Positions 43,341-53,169 are shown, counted from the first letter of the stretch. The stretch is 64,000 bases of DNA from JAEZBP01 sp963832725 (GCA_963832725.1 CAWHVG010000003.1:310001-374000); one strand, 5' to 3'. A program made the numbers and translations. Notes: generated by a model from the letters alone, not told the origin.

Positions 43341-43501
43341 TGCGAGATCCATCCCGGTAGAAGGGGACCTGGCTTGTCCCGACGCTCCAGGGCGGCGTTG
43401 CTCCTCGTCGCCGATGCAAAGCATCGACTCGTCCGAGCGCCTTGCCCTGAAACGCCGGTCCGGCGCCATCTCCCCCTCTACCGGTCGGATCTCCGCACTA
43501 G
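43337..43501. mobile_element. CTAG-bounded inverted-repeat element E3 (165 bp)
   Basis: Arms CTAGTGC-GAGATCC...GGTAGA...GGGGA on both ends in inverted orientation, with one-base offsets. The centre is the palindrome CGATGCAAAGCATCG. It shares its left CTAG with E2, as expected if one element inserted into the TA at the edge of the other. It ends 25 bp before the prsW start codon. Confidence 0.75.
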
Positions 43502-43525
43502 TCTGCGATATCCTGGCGGCCGTCG

Positions 43526-44695
43526 ATGCCGGCCGCGTATCCCCGAGGCCCCGAGAACGCACGGTCAATCGCGCTGCCCGATCCGGAGCGCGGCCGTCGC
43601 GCCGTCGGCTGTGCCCTCTATGCGATCGGCATCCTGGGCGGCGCGGTGCTGCTCTTCGCCCTCTTCGTGGTGCTCCCCTTCTTCGAGCACATCGGCCCGC
43701 AGATGTCGGTGGCGATGTTCGTCGGCGCGCTGCTCGCGTTTCCCGCCGCTGCCGTCTACCTGACCGTCCCGCGCTTGCTCGACCGCTACGATCCGGAGCC
43801 CGCGTATGCGCTCGTGATGGCGCTCGCCTGGGGCGGGATCGCCGCCTGCGGGTTCGCCGCGTTCGTGAACACGCTGGTCGAGGCCATCATCGGTGGTGAG
43901 GCCGGCACGGTCGTCGGCACGGTGCTCTCGGCGCCCTTCGTCGAGGAGGCGAGCAAGGGCATCCTGGTCGTCGGCTACTTCTACTTCCTGCGTCGGGAGT
44001 TCGACGGCGTCGTCGACGGGATCATCTACGCGACCTTCGTCGCCATCGGCTTCGCCGCAGTGGAGAACGTCATCTACTACGCCAACGCGGGCATGGAGAC
44101 CGACGGGCCGGGCCTGGCCGGGACCTTCTTCGTGCGCGGCGTGCTCGCGCCCTGGGGCCACCCGCTCTACACGTCGATGACGGGCATCGGGGTCGGCGTC
44201 GCGCGCGAGACCAGCCGCACCTGGATGCGCTTCGTGGCGCCGGTCGCAGGCTACTTCGCGGCCGTGTTCCTGCACGCGCTCTGGAACGGCTCCGCGGTGC
44301 TCCTCGGCAGCCTCGGCGCGGGCGGGATGATCATCTTCTTCGTCGAGATCTTCCTGTGGATCATCTTCGTGGTCGCCTTCCTGACCATCGTGTTCGTGCT
44401 GGTGATCCGACGGGGTCGCATCATCCGGCAGCACCTCTTGGACGAGGTCGCGCTCGGGTACCTCAGCCGGGCCGAGCTCGAGATCGTGGCCAGCGCGTTC
44501 GGCGGGATGCGGGCGTACCTCCGGCGCGGTCCCAAGGGCGTGGAGTTCGTGCGCGCGGTCGCGCGGCTGGCCCTCTCGAAGTGGCACAGCGCGCGGGCGA
44601 TGAAGGGCCACACGCGCACAGTCAGCATGGACTTCATCGTGCCGCTTCGCCGCAAGATCCAAGCGCTGCGCGCCGAGGGCGCGTCCCCGGCCTGA
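43526..44695 (+). CDS. PrsW-family intramembrane metalloprotease
   Basis: A 389-residue polytopic protein with about eight helices. Catalytic motifs of the PrsW family are visible: FVEEASKGILVV (Glu-Glu-x-x-x-Lys) near residue 140, the helix with AAVENVIYY, GHPLYTSMTGIGVG and the last His/Asn motif HALWNGSA. In Bacillus PrsW cleaves an anti-sigma factor; the substrate here is unknown. The C-terminal 110 residues are cytosolic and basic. The ATG at 43526 is used; E3 occupies most of the upstream region, so its promoter is probably inside or next to that element. Confidence 0.9.
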   Translation: MPAAYPRGPENARSIALPDPERGRRAVGCALYAIGILGGAVLLFALFVVLPFFEHIGPQMSVAMFVGALLAFPAAAVYLTVPRLLDRYDPEPAYALVMALAWGGIAACGFAAFVNTLVEAIIGGEAGTVVGTVLSAPFVEEASKGILVVGYFYFLRREFDGVVDGIIYATFVAIGFAAVENVIYYANAGMETDGPGLAGTFFVRGVLAPWGHPLYTSMTGIGVGVARETSRTWMRFVAPVAGYFAAVFLHALWNGSAVLLGSLGAGGMIIFFVEIFLWIIFVVAFLTIVFVLVIRRGRIIRQHLLDEVALGYLSRAELEIVASAFGGMRAYLRRGPKGVEFVRAVARLALSKWHSARAMKGHTRTVSMDFIVPLRRKIQALRAEGASPA

Positions 44696-44750
44696 CGGGA
44701 CAAGGAACGGTGCCTCCACGGGAGGGGCCTGCTGCTACGCTCCGCGTCCC

Positions 44751-45542
44751 ATGAAGATCGCCACCTGGAACGTGAACTCGATCCGCGCTCGCGAGCGGCG
44801 CGTGATGGAGTGGCTCGAGGCCCATCGGCCGGACGTGCTCTGCCTGCAGGAGCTCAAGGCCGAGGAGCCGGAGCTGCCGACGCTGGCCTTGCGCGGCGCC
44901 GGCTATCACGTCGCCGCTCACGGACAGAAGACCTACAACGGCGTGGCCATCCTCAGCCTCGAGGAGCCGGGAGAGGTGCGGATGGGCATCGGCGACGACG
45001 TCGACGATCCGCAGGCGCGTCTGATCGCTGCGCGGGTCGGCGGCGTCTGGGTGCTCAGCGCCTACTTCCCCAACGGCGGCAAGGTCGGCTCCGACAAGTA
45101 CGCCTACAAGCTCGAGTGGATGAAGCGCTTGCGACGCGATTTGGACGCGTCGTTCTCGCCTTCGGACGCGGTCGCGCTCTGCGGCGACTTCAACGTGGCG
45201 CCGGACGGGCTCGACGTGGGCGAGGTGCGGGATTGGACAGGCTCGGTGCTGACCAGCGACGAGGTCCGCGCCGGGCTGGAGGAGATCCGCGCCTTCGGCT
45301 TCGTCGACACCTTCCGCGCCCGCCACCCCCAGGAGCGAGCCTACTCGTGGTGGGACTACCGGATGCTGGCGTTCCCGAAAAACGACGGGCTGCGCATCGA
45401 CCACGTCTTCGCCACCGAGTCGCTCGCCGCGCGCTGCACGGACGCGTGGATCGATCGCGACGAGCGCAAGAAGAAGCCCTGGGACGGGAAGGGCAAGTCG
45501 AGCGCCTCCGACCACGTGCCGGTGGTCGTGACCTTCGATTGA
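44751..45542 (+). CDS. xth: Exodeoxyribonuclease III (AP endonuclease)
   Basis: Base-excision repair enzyme that cuts at abasic sites and trims 3' ends. A 263-residue protein with all EEP-fold motifs: MKIATWNVNSIRARE, metal Glu in LCLQELKAEE, SAYFPNGG, CGDFNVAP, SWWDYR and the terminal SDHVPVVV His. Complete and of usual length. It follows prsW by 55 bp and is convergent with the Trm112-like gene. Confidence 0.95.
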   Translation: MKIATWNVNSIRARERRVMEWLEAHRPDVLCLQELKAEEPELPTLALRGAGYHVAAHGQKTYNGVAILSLEEPGEVRMGIGDDVDDPQARLIAARVGGVWVLSAYFPNGGKVGSDKYAYKLEWMKRLRRDLDASFSPSDAVALCGDFNVAPDGLDVGEVRDWTGSVLTSDEVRAGLEEIRAFGFVDTFRARHPQERAYSWWDYRMLAFPKNDGLRIDHVFATESLAARCTDAWIDRDERKKKPWDGKGKSSASDHVPVVVTFD

Positions 45543-45549
45543 GCCTCGC

Positions 45550-45799
45550 TCAGAGCGGCTCGGCGAGCTCGATGCGCTCGTCGACGAGGAGCACCGGCAA
45601 GCCGTCGATGATCGGGTCAGATCCACGCGCCGCCGTGGCTCACGTACGCGCCCTCGAGGGTCAGGGAGACTTCACCGCCGTCGTGGCGGCGGGCGCGCCC
45701 TTGCCGGAGCGCGCGGAGCACCGTCTCGCGCTCCTCGTCGGTGGCGACGCGGAGGGGCTCCTTGGTCTCGGGATCGACGAGTACTTCGATGAGGTTCAC
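45550..45799 (-). CDS. Trm112-family small protein (one frameshift)
   Basis: About 82 residues: MNLIEVLVDPETKEPLRVAT, SLTLEGAYVSHGGAWI, then after a one-base shift at about 45618 the usual ending PIIDGLPVLLVDERIELAEP. The shift lies next to GATC. Family members (UPF0434/Trm112) help methyltransferases fold; the usual zinc cysteines are not present here. Convergent with xth, whose stop is 7 bp away. Confidence 0.75.
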
Positions 45800-45846
45800 G
45801 GCGGCGGAGGATAGCCGCGCGCTCGCCCCGCGGAAAGGCGTCCTCT

Positions 45847-46001
45847 GCTCAGCCTGGATTTCGCGCTGAGTCGCTGCTGCGAGCGGGCTGACCCCGCCAG
45901 CAAGGGCTTACGTCCTCGGGGCCTCGGTCGCCGCAGGTGGCGCGCTCCGTCCCGACGCGGCCATCCTCGCACTCGCGACGCGATTCACGCGAACTCCAGG
46001 C

Positions 46002-46006
<5 letters not shown>
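45847..46006. repeat. 160-bp region with 19-bp inverted ends at hemB 3' end
   Basis: GCTCAGCCTGGATTTCGCG at 45847-45865 is the near-perfect inverted match of CGCGAACTCCAGGCTCAGC at 45988-46006 (17 of 19). The right arm contains the hemB stop codon. The size resembles the CTAG elements, but no CTAG, TA or shared core is present. It may be a separate element or a large bidirectional 3' structure. Confidence 0.5.
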
Positions 46007-47000
<994 letters not shown>

Positions 47001-47004
<4 letters not shown>

Positions 47005-47721
47005 GCGCGAGGCTCCTTGTGCGGGGAGAGCGAGTCGGGGGAGAACGAGAGGACGCCGAGCTCGTCCAACAGGACGCGCACGACCTCTTTCTGCATCTCG
47101 ATGCGGCGGCGCTCCGAGAAGCCCATCCACGTCTCGACGCAGACGCCGACGCAGCCAATCGCGTCGACGATGACCTCGGTGGACGAAGTCGCGACCGGAT
47201 AGTACTGCGCCGCCCACGCTTCCTCGTCGCTCTCGCGGTTCGCGTCGAGGCGATCGACCGCGCGCGCGATGAGCGGCGGGACGGGATCGACGCCGTAGAC
47301 GAGGGTCTGCCCGAACGAGGGCTTCACGTCCGGGTGATAGCGCTTCTGGCTCTCGTGAAGGGTCGCCATCAGAATCCGGGCGCTCGTCGAGGACGAGGTC
47401 CATGAAGAGCCGGGCCAGCCGCCGCTCGCGCTCGGGCGCGTCGGCGTCGCCGGGAAAGCAGCGGTTGAGGTCCAGGCCGCCCGGCGCGGCGCGCTCACGG
47501 GCACGGAAAGCAGCCCGATTCATGGTGGGGACGACCAGCAAGCGGCCTCGCTCGGGCTGCAGCTCGTGGTCCTCCAGCATCTCCTCGAGCGCGTGCACGC
47601 CGGCGATCTCGTCGCCGTGGATGCCGGCCTGGATCAGCGCGGTCGGGCCTTCCGCGTCGGCCACGAAGACGTGGACCGGGACGGTGGGAGTCAGGAAATG
47701 GACGCCTTCGGCGAGCGGCAT
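47001..47721 (-). CDS. Succinylglutamate desuccinylase/aspartoacylase-family deacylase (one frameshift)
   Basis: About 239 residues in the zinc carboxypeptidase fold. MPLAEGVHFLTPTVPVHVFV precedes the zinc motif IQAGIHGDEIAGVHALEEML (His and Glu) and NR-type substrate motif LDLNRCFPGD. The second zinc His is in LMATLHESQKRYHP. A +1 shift at about 47373 is GATC read as GAATC on this strand. Substrate is unknown; the pairing with hemB by an ATGA overlap is not the arginine-catabolic context of astE, so a named function is not assigned. Confidence 0.83.
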
Positions 47722-47808
47722 GGGCGCGGAGCCTAGCAGCCCGCCGGCGCGCCGGCCCCGACCATCCTCGAGTGGGCCGGGCAGCGCAGCGGGCCAGCCG
47801 GATGCGCG

Positions 47809-47873
47809 CTAGTCCCGTCGCCCGGAAGTTCGATCCGGATTTCGACGCCGGGCCCACTTCCGGACGACGGTAC
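47809..47873. mobile_element. Short CTAG-type inverted-repeat element E5 (65 bp)
   Basis: The left arm differs from E2 at only 2 of 28 positions (CTAGTCCCG, then CGGAAGTTCGATCC). The right arm ACTTCCGGACGACGGTAC matches the E2 right end but lacks the closing CTAG. It appears to be an E2-type element without its interior, between the deacylase and hemerythrin genes. Confidence 0.65.
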
Positions 47874-47905
47874 GGCTCGAGCTTCGAGCGAAAGGAGGGA
47901 CTGAT

Positions 47906-48645
47906 TTAGCGCGAGGCGAGGCTGCGGATCAGGGCCGCGTCCGGCGTGTAGGCCGCCGAGATCCCCGATGCCGAGACGCTCCTCGATGTCGGCCACGTGT
48001 GCGACGACCGTCGCGAAGCCGTCGTGACCGAAGCGCTGCTCCTCCATCTCCTCGAAGCGCTCGGCCAGCTCGTGCTGCTCGTCGCCGGAGAGCAGCCGCG
48101 CGAGCGCGGGGAACGCCACGGTGTCCTCCCGCGCTGCGTGCGGGATGTACATCGTGGCGTAGCTCTGCATGGCCGCGCGCAGCCCCGCGGTGTCGCCGCT
48201 CGGACTCCGGGTCAGGGTGAGGATGTTGTCCGTGATCTCCCGGCCTACGTCGTGCTGCCGCCGCAGCGTGGCGACGAGCTGGGTCAGCTCACCGGCGCGG
48301 GCCAGCCGGGGGAAGACGTGCTGCTCCTCGAGGCGTTCGTGATAATCCTCCGTGAACGCACGCTGGAGCCGCGCCGTCTCGTGAAGGACCTCGAGCTCGA
48401 GCGCCCGGCCCGCGTCGATCCGCTTCACGCCGTCTTCGTACACGAGCAGCAGGCGCTCGATCACACCGTGCTCGCGCATCAGAATCCGCGCTCGGCGTGG
48501 GCGGCGCGCTCTCTCCGCTGGCGCGATCGGTGTCGGGACCGACGACCGCGCGTCCGCCGCAGCCGACGAGCGCAGCGGCCGAGCCGGCGCCGACCGCAAC
48601 GAGGAATCCGCGCCGCCCGGCCGGGCGGGTCGAGGAATCGGGCAT
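47906..48645 (-). CDS. Hemerythrin-domain protein with twin-arginine lipoprotein-type signal (two indels)
   Basis: About 246 residues. The ATG at 48645 starts a Tat-like signal (RPAGRRGFLVAVGAGSAAAL) with a Cys in VGCGG as possible lipidation site. The hemerythrin HHE domain then shows MREHGVIERLLLVYEDGVK, FTEDYHERLEEQHVFP, QHDVGREI and IPHAAREDTVAFPAL, supplying the His/Glu/Asp ligands for a di-iron site. Two shifts at about 48483 and 47964 both lie at GATC; repair of the second gives AAYTPDAALIRSLASR and a TAA at 47906. Likely senses or stores O2 or NO in the periplasm. Confidence 0.83.
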
Positions 48646-48698
48646 GGGACGCTCCTCCGCTCGCGCATCTGAGCATCGCGCGCCGTGCGGCAAGGCGC

Positions 48699-48725
48699 GT
48701 TGCGACTTCCGCGGAGGACATCTAG
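48699..48725. repeat. Solo E1-type element end
   Basis: Twenty-seven bases ending TTCCGCGGAGGACATCTAG match the E1 arm almost perfectly. Its CTAG is the first CTAG of E4. No partner arm is seen upstream, so this is a relic or an E1-type copy interrupted when E4 arrived. Confidence 0.65.
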
Positions 48726-48886
48726 TCCCCCGTATCCCAAGTGAGTGCCGAATATCGGCGAGCCATCGGCGTGCGGATCAAGGAACGACGACGAGGCGAT
48801 ACCAAGCATCGTCGAGGAGGAGTGACGCCGAGCCGCGCGTCGAGGGCCGGCGAGATTCGGTAGGAATCTGGGATACGGGGGACTAG
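48722..48886. mobile_element. CTAG-bounded inverted-repeat element E4 (165 bp)
   Basis: Both ends are CTAGTCCCCCGTATCCCA in inverted orientation, 18 of 18 identical, with weaker similarity for another 24 bp including CCGAATATCG / CCGAATCTCG. The centre, CGATACCAAGCATCG followed by TCGAGGAGG, matches the cores of E1, E3 and E6. It fills the region between divergent hemerythrin and SDR genes and stops 8 bp before the SDR start codon. Confidence 0.8.
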
Positions 48887-48894
48887 CGTGCGGC

Positions 48895-49671
48895 ATGCCG
48901 AAGCGGACGGGGATGGCGCGAGGCGCTTGGGTGGTGACGGGCGCGGCCAGCGGATTCGGACGCGCGCTGGCGCAGGCCCTCGACCGGCGCGGAGAGACGC
49001 TGGTGCTCTTCGATCGGGACGAGGCCGGGCTGGAGGCCACGCGCTCGAGCCTGCGCGGGGATGCCGCCGTCGAGGTGGTCGACGTGACCGACCCGGACGC
49101 GGTGCGGGCGGCGATGGATCGCGCCGCCGCCGCGAAGGAGCGGATCGCGCACGTCTTCCACTCGGCCGGCGTCCTCGCGGTCGGCCCGGCGGAAGACGTC
49201 CCCGCGGCGGAGTACCGGCGCATGATCGAGGTCAACTACCTCGGCTCGGTCCACGTCGCCTTGGCAGCGCTGCCCCACCTTCGCGCGGCCGGAGGGCAGG
49301 CCACGCTGACGCTGGTGGCCTCGGTGGCGGGACTCCGCGGCTTCCCGCAGCTGGCGGGCTACTCGGCCAGCAAGTTCGCCGTGCTCGGTTTCGCGCAGGC
49401 GCTCGCCGACGAGCTGGCCGGCACGAACGTGCGCGTGAAGGTGCTCTGCCCGCCTCCCGGCGACACGCCGATGGTCCGCAATCTCGATACGCTCCCGCCG
49501 GTCTACAAGCTCTCGCCGCTCTTCACGGCCGAGCAGGTGGTCGACGCCGCGCTGCGCGAGCTCTCGCGACCCGGGCTCGTCGCGTTGGTGGATCTGCGCA
49601 GCAAGGCGCTGTGGCGGGTGGCGCGGCTCGCGCCCGCGCTCCTCGACCTGGTGGTCCGGGCCGCGCGCTGA
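48895..49671 (+). CDS. Short-chain dehydrogenase/reductase
   Basis: A 258-residue NAD(P)-dependent oxidoreductase. The cofactor loop TGAASGFGRALAQAL, VDVTDPD, the NAG-like HSAGVLAVGP, catalytic Ser in LVASVAGLRGF and YSASK (Tyr and Lys) are complete. The LCPPPGDTPMV segment resembles lipid-ketone reductases such as 3-ketodihydrosphingosine reductase, but substrate is not assigned. The start may be 48895 or the in-frame ATG at 48913. Element E4 ends 8 bp upstream, so promoter and ribosome-binding sequence must lie within it. Confidence 0.9.
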   Translation: MPKRTGMARGAWVVTGAASGFGRALAQALDRRGETLVLFDRDEAGLEATRSSLRGDAAVEVVDVTDPDAVRAAMDRAAAAKERIAHVFHSAGVLAVGPAEDVPAAEYRRMIEVNYLGSVHVALAALPHLRAAGGQATLTLVASVAGLRGFPQLAGYSASKFAVLGFAQALADELAGTNVRVKVLCPPPGDTPMVRNLDTLPPVYKLSPLFTAEQVVDAALRELSRPGLVALVDLRSKALWRVARLAPALLDLVVRAAR

Positions 49672-49674
49672 GAT

Positions 49675-50373
49675 TCAGCGAACGGCCGACGGGCTCGTCT
49701 GCGCGAAGCGGGAGAGCACCAGGTCGAGCAGAGGCTCGATGCCTTCTCGCCGATCGAAGAAGAGGACGCGCTCGTGGCCCAGCCGGCCGTGCAGGTCCTG
49801 CCCGAGCTCGGCGTCGGCCGCCCACACCACCGGCAGGGTCTGGTCGGGCAGACCACGGAGCGCCGCGGCCAACGTGGACGGTGTCGCTTCCGGGGGGCGG
49901 ACGGAGTCGAGGACCGCGATGAGCGGGCTCATCGAGAACATCGCGTGTCGGAACGCGGCCTCGTCCGAGACCGTGTGCGGATAAACCCGCTCGTCGCCGA
50001 TCGCGGCCAACAGGCGGTCGGCGAAGCTCCGCTCCGCGCTCACCACCAGCACCACGACGGGGTGGGGCACGGACGCCATCTGTTTGGTGAAGGCCTCGTC
50101 CGCGTCGTCGAGGTCGATCTCGACCTCCAGCTCGCCCGTCAGCTCCACCAGGTGCGCCTCGATGTCCTCCAAGAGGGCGTCCCCGTCCGCGCCGAGCCGG
50201 TCGCCGACGAGCTCGCGCAGCGGCCCGCGCACCATCGCCAGCACTTGCTCGGAGTCTGCGGGCACAGCCCCGAATCGGTCGAGGGCGTCGAAGAGGACGC
50301 CCGTCGCGACCGCCGGGGCGAGGGCACCCTCTAGGCACTCGCGGACCCACTGCACCTCGGCGCGGAGCGGCAC
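49675..50373 (-). CDS. Receiver-like hypothetical protein
   Basis: About 232 residues from a GTG at 50373. The N-terminal half is helical (VRECLEGALAPAVATGVLFD, EQVLAMVRGPLRELVGD). The second half has the alternating pattern of a response-regulator receiver (VVLVVSAERSFADRLLAAIG, SPLIAVLDSVRPPEATPSTL, LPVVWAADAE), with an Asp in AVLDS at the phosphorylation position, but the acidic pair and Lys are not clear. Possibly a pseudo-receiver. Divergent from the FKBP gene; 3' end is 4 bp from the SDR stop. Confidence 0.7.
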   Translation of the reverse strand: MPLRAEVQWVRECLEGALAPAVATGVLFDALDRFGAVPADSEQVLAMVRGPLRELVGDRLGADGDALLEDIEAHLVELTGELEVEIDLDDADEAFTKQMASVPHPVVVLVVSAERSFADRLLAAIGDERVYPHTVSDEAAFRHAMFSMSPLIAVLDSVRPPEATPSTLAAALRGLPDQTLPVVWAADAELGQDLHGRLGHERVLFFDRREGIEPLLDLVLSRFAQTSPSAVR

Positions 50374-50447
50374 CGGATCAGTATGCCAGAGCCGGCGCCA
50401 CGGCGCCGCCTCGACAAGGGCGTGTGCGTCGAGGTATCTCGCGCCTC

Positions 50448-51011
50448 GTGGCACACCATCGAACCTCGCTCGCCGCGCTCCTCGCCCTCGCGAGTCTGCT
50501 CGCCGCATGCGGAGAAGACCCCGAGCCGGCCTTCGTCCCCATCCCCGACCAGACGCCGTCGCGCGCCGCCCGGAGCGCCGACACCCACGCCGCGAACCCC
50601 GCCGGGGATACCGAGCGTCCCGCGCCGCCCGTTCGGCCGGGGGACCTCCCGGCGCCCCCGGACGTGTCGGCGCCGCCTGCCGACGCGGAGCGCACGGCCT
50701 CCGGGCTCGCATCGCGCGTGATCCGTCCGGGCACCGGGACGCGTCACCCCGCCGCCACCGATACGGTCGAGGTCCAGTACTCGGGCTGGCGGGCCGAGGA
50801 CGGAGAGCTCTTCGACTCGTCCCTGACCCGCGGCCAGCCGGCGCGCTTCCCGCTGAACCGGGTCATCCCCGGCTGGACGGAGGGTGTGCAGCTCATGGTG
50901 GAGGGCGAGAAGCGCCGGTTCTGGATCCCGGGAAACCTGGCCTATGACGGCCGCCCGGGCGCGCCGCAGGGGATGCTGGTCTTCGACGTGGAGCTGCTCC
51001 GGATCCTGTAG
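50448..51011 (+). CDS. FKBP-type peptidyl-prolyl isomerase lipoprotein
   Basis: About 187 residues. The GTG at 50448 opens a lipoprotein signal (TSLAALLALASLLAAC); an upstream GTG at 50424 is possible. A Pro/Ala-rich linker leads to the FKBP domain at about 85-187: VIRPGTGTRHPAATDTVEVQ, YSGWRAEDGELFDSS, LNRVIPGWTEGVQLMVEGEK, WIPGNLAYDGRPGAPQGMLV and FDVELLRIL. Active-site residues of the fold are kept. Acts on folding of exported proteins in the periplasm or outer membrane. A strong hairpin follows. Confidence 0.9.
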   Translation: MAHHRTSLAALLALASLLAACGEDPEPAFVPIPDQTPSRAARSADTHAANPAGDTERPAPPVRPGDLPAPPDVSAPPADAERTASGLASRVIRPGTGTRHPAATDTVEVQYSGWRAEDGELFDSSLTRGQPARFPLNRVIPGWTEGVQLMVEGEKRRFWIPGNLAYDGRPGAPQGMLVFDVELLRIL

Positions 51012-51038
51012 CACCGCCGCATGGCGGAGCGGCGGTGC
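51011..51038 (+). terminator. Hairpin after FKBP gene
   Basis: A perfect 10-bp stem, GCACCGCCGC with GCGGCGGTGC, and an 8-base loop begin at the stop codon. No T-run. Likely 3' end of the FKBP transcript. Confidence 0.5.
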
Positions 51039-51123
51039 GTCCGGGCTGCCGGGGCGTCGTCCGCGCGCTCCGGGATCGGCCGCACGCGGGCTCACGGCGG
51101 GAGCCCGCCGAGCCCGGGTGTGC

Positions 51124-51154
51124 CACGGATGCGTGAAATGGATTCACATCCGTG
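51124..51154 (+). promoter_or_regulatory. Hyphenated dyad upstream of desaturase operon
   Basis: CACGGAT-GC-GTGAA is mirrored by TTCAC-ATCCGTG around a 5-base centre (ATGGA), so twelve positions pair with a 2-base bulge. It sits 183 bp before the first desaturase start, within a 300-bp gap that also holds an AT-richer tract at 51215-51235. It could be a regulator-binding site (TetR/FadR-like) or an RNA hairpin. Confidence 0.45.
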
Positions 51155-51336
51155 AACGAGGGTTGGCACCATCTGCGTCGGGTTGTGCGCACAGGGCTGG
51201 CCAAAACGACCGAAATCGAATATCTCCGGTCTGCCTCCAGTCGGGGGGGTCGATAGGCCCGGGATGTGCTTGCGGGCCTGCGCGGGGCGCGAGGGGAGAG
51301 GGCCTCTCCGTCGCCGACCGAGCGAAGGAGTGCAGG

Positions 51337-52164
51337 GTGAGCGCGATCGCAGCGTCGTTGTTTTCGCTTCCGTGGGCGCAGTTCCGGCGCAACCCGACGT
51401 TCTACATCTGGTACGACGCGTTCTACGTCGTGTTCTGCGTCGCCGGCATCGCCGCCATGGCCGCGAGCGACTATCAGGCGCCGCTGGTCCACTTCCACTG
51501 GTGGCTGCCGCTCCTCTTCCTGCCGGTGCTCTACGCGCTCATCATGGCGCACGTCTTCATCCACAACGCGTCCCACGGGAACTTCCCGAAGGCGATCAAC
51601 CGTATCGTCGGTGAGATCTGCGGGTTCATGGTCGTCACGCGCTTCGCGTCGTGGGAGATCGTGCACCGCCGGCATCATCGCTACTCCGACGACCCGGAGC
51701 GCGATCCCCATCCGGCCACGCGCGGCTACTGGCGCTACGCCGCCCACACGATCGTCAACGTCGAGCGGCAGCTCCAGCAGCAGTACTTCGACGTCTACGG
51801 CGACAGCCCCGAGACGCGCCGCTACGAGCGTGTCCGCTCGGTGTTCAGCTTCGTGTCCGGCGTTCTCCTCGCCGTGTTCTGGTACGTGCTGGTGGGCCCG
51901 GCAGGCTTCTTCGTCCTGCTCCTGCCCGCGTCCATCGGTGCGGCGCTCTTCGTGATCCACTTCAACTGGGTCGGACACAACGCCCACACGTCGGACGAGC
52001 CGATCGAGCCGGTGAACCTGGATCACGGTTGGTACTGGCTCGGAAACCGACTTTTCTTCGGCATCTATTTTCACGGCAACCATCACAAGATGGCGATCCT
52101 CTTCAACCCGATGAAGATGCCGGCCCGGCGTCGAGACCGGTCCTGCGACGCGGAAGCGGCATGA
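51337..52164 (+). CDS. Membrane fatty acid desaturase, first of a pair
   Basis: About 275 residues; the GTG at 51337 is preceded by AAGGAG at 7 bp spacing. Four or more membrane helices are visible and three His boxes provide the di-iron site: HVFIHNASH near residue 70, HRRHHRYSDDPERDPHP near 110, and HGNHHKM near 250. This is the acyl-lipid/acyl-CoA desaturase fold that introduces double bonds into membrane lipids with O2. The end after NPMKMPA is basic and might be altered by an indel. It overlaps or nearly abuts the second desaturase. Confidence 0.9.
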   Translation: MSAIAASLFSLPWAQFRRNPTFYIWYDAFYVVFCVAGIAAMAASDYQAPLVHFHWWLPLLFLPVLYALIMAHVFIHNASHGNFPKAINRIVGEICGFMVVTRFASWEIVHRRHHRYSDDPERDPHPATRGYWRYAAHTIVNVERQLQQQYFDVYGDSPETRRYERVRSVFSFVSGVLLAVFWYVLVGPAGFFVLLLPASIGAALFVIHFNWVGHNAHTSDEPIEPVNLDHGWYWLGNRLFFGIYFHGNHHKMAILFNPMKMPARRRDRSCDAEAA

Positions 52165-52174
52165 GCGAGGGGTC

Positions 52175-53169
52175 GTGGCGACGGCGGTGACGGGTGCGCG
52201 CGCGGAGTCGGGGAGGCGACGGCTCCCGGCTTCGCGGGGGACTGGCTCCTGCACAACGCGGCGGACTACCGGCAGATCGGCATCGTGTCGGTCTACTGGG
52301 GCCTGCTCTTCGGGATGTACTTCGTCCCGGCGTGCCGGAACGCCGCGTTCTTCGTCGGCGCGTGCTGCTTCAGCTTCCTCAACGCGGTGGTCGTTCACAA
52401 CCACCTGCACAAGGGGATCTTCCGTTCGAAGGCGCTCAACCGTGTCTTCCGCTGCGTGCTCAGCTTCGGCGCGCTCTACCCGGCGTCGGCGAACATCGCG
52501 TCGCACAACCTGGTGCACCACCACTTCGACGACGACGGGCAGCCCGACTGGGCGGCGCCCGAGAACGTCCGCTTCCGCTGGCACCTGCTGAACCTGCTGC
52601 ACTTCCCCAACGTGGTGGGGCCGAACACCTTCGCCGGCGTCTCGCGCTGGGCGCGGACGACCCGCCAGCGCGACTTCCGGCGCCAGTACCTGGTCGAGCA
52701 GGTCTTCGCGTTCGGGCTCACGGGCGTGCTCCTGGTCGCCGACTTTTGGACGGCGCTCTTCTTCATCGTGCTTCCCCAGCTCTGGGGCGCCCGCGGGATC
52801 CTCCGCATCAACCTGATCCAGCACGACGGCTGCGACATCCACAGCGAGTGGAACCACTCCCGCAACTTCGTGGGGCGCGTGTTCAACTGGATCATGTGCA
52901 ACAACGGCTACCACACGATCCACCACAACCGGGCCGGGCTGCACTGGTCGGTGTTGCACCTCGCACACGACCGCGAGTGCGGGCCGCGCACCGATCCCCG
53001 ACTGAACGAGCCCAGCATGGTGCTCTACCTCCTGCGCACCTTCGTGTTCCATCTCCGGCGTCCCGACCTCGGCGACGTGGCCGCTGCCGAGCGCCGCGCC
53101 ACCGCCGCGAAGCTGGCACCCCGCGAGGAGAGGCGTCGGGAGGCCGAGACCGAAGCGCTCGCGAGCTAG
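52175..53169 (+). CDS. Membrane fatty acid desaturase, second of a pair (one frameshift)
   Basis: About 331 residues. Reading GTG 52175 as MATAVTGARAESG and allowing one missing G in a GGGG run near 52215 joins it to EATAPGFAGDWLLHNAADYR. Otherwise the first start in frame is GTG 52285. His boxes: VVVHNHLHKGIF, HNLVHHHFDDDGQPDW, and GYHTIHHNRAGLHW, with an extra HDGCDIHSEWNH loop. Sequence is clearly different from the first desaturase, so this is not a recent duplication. Position specificity is unknown. The stop TAG is directly followed by the next gene's ATG. Confidence 0.85.
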
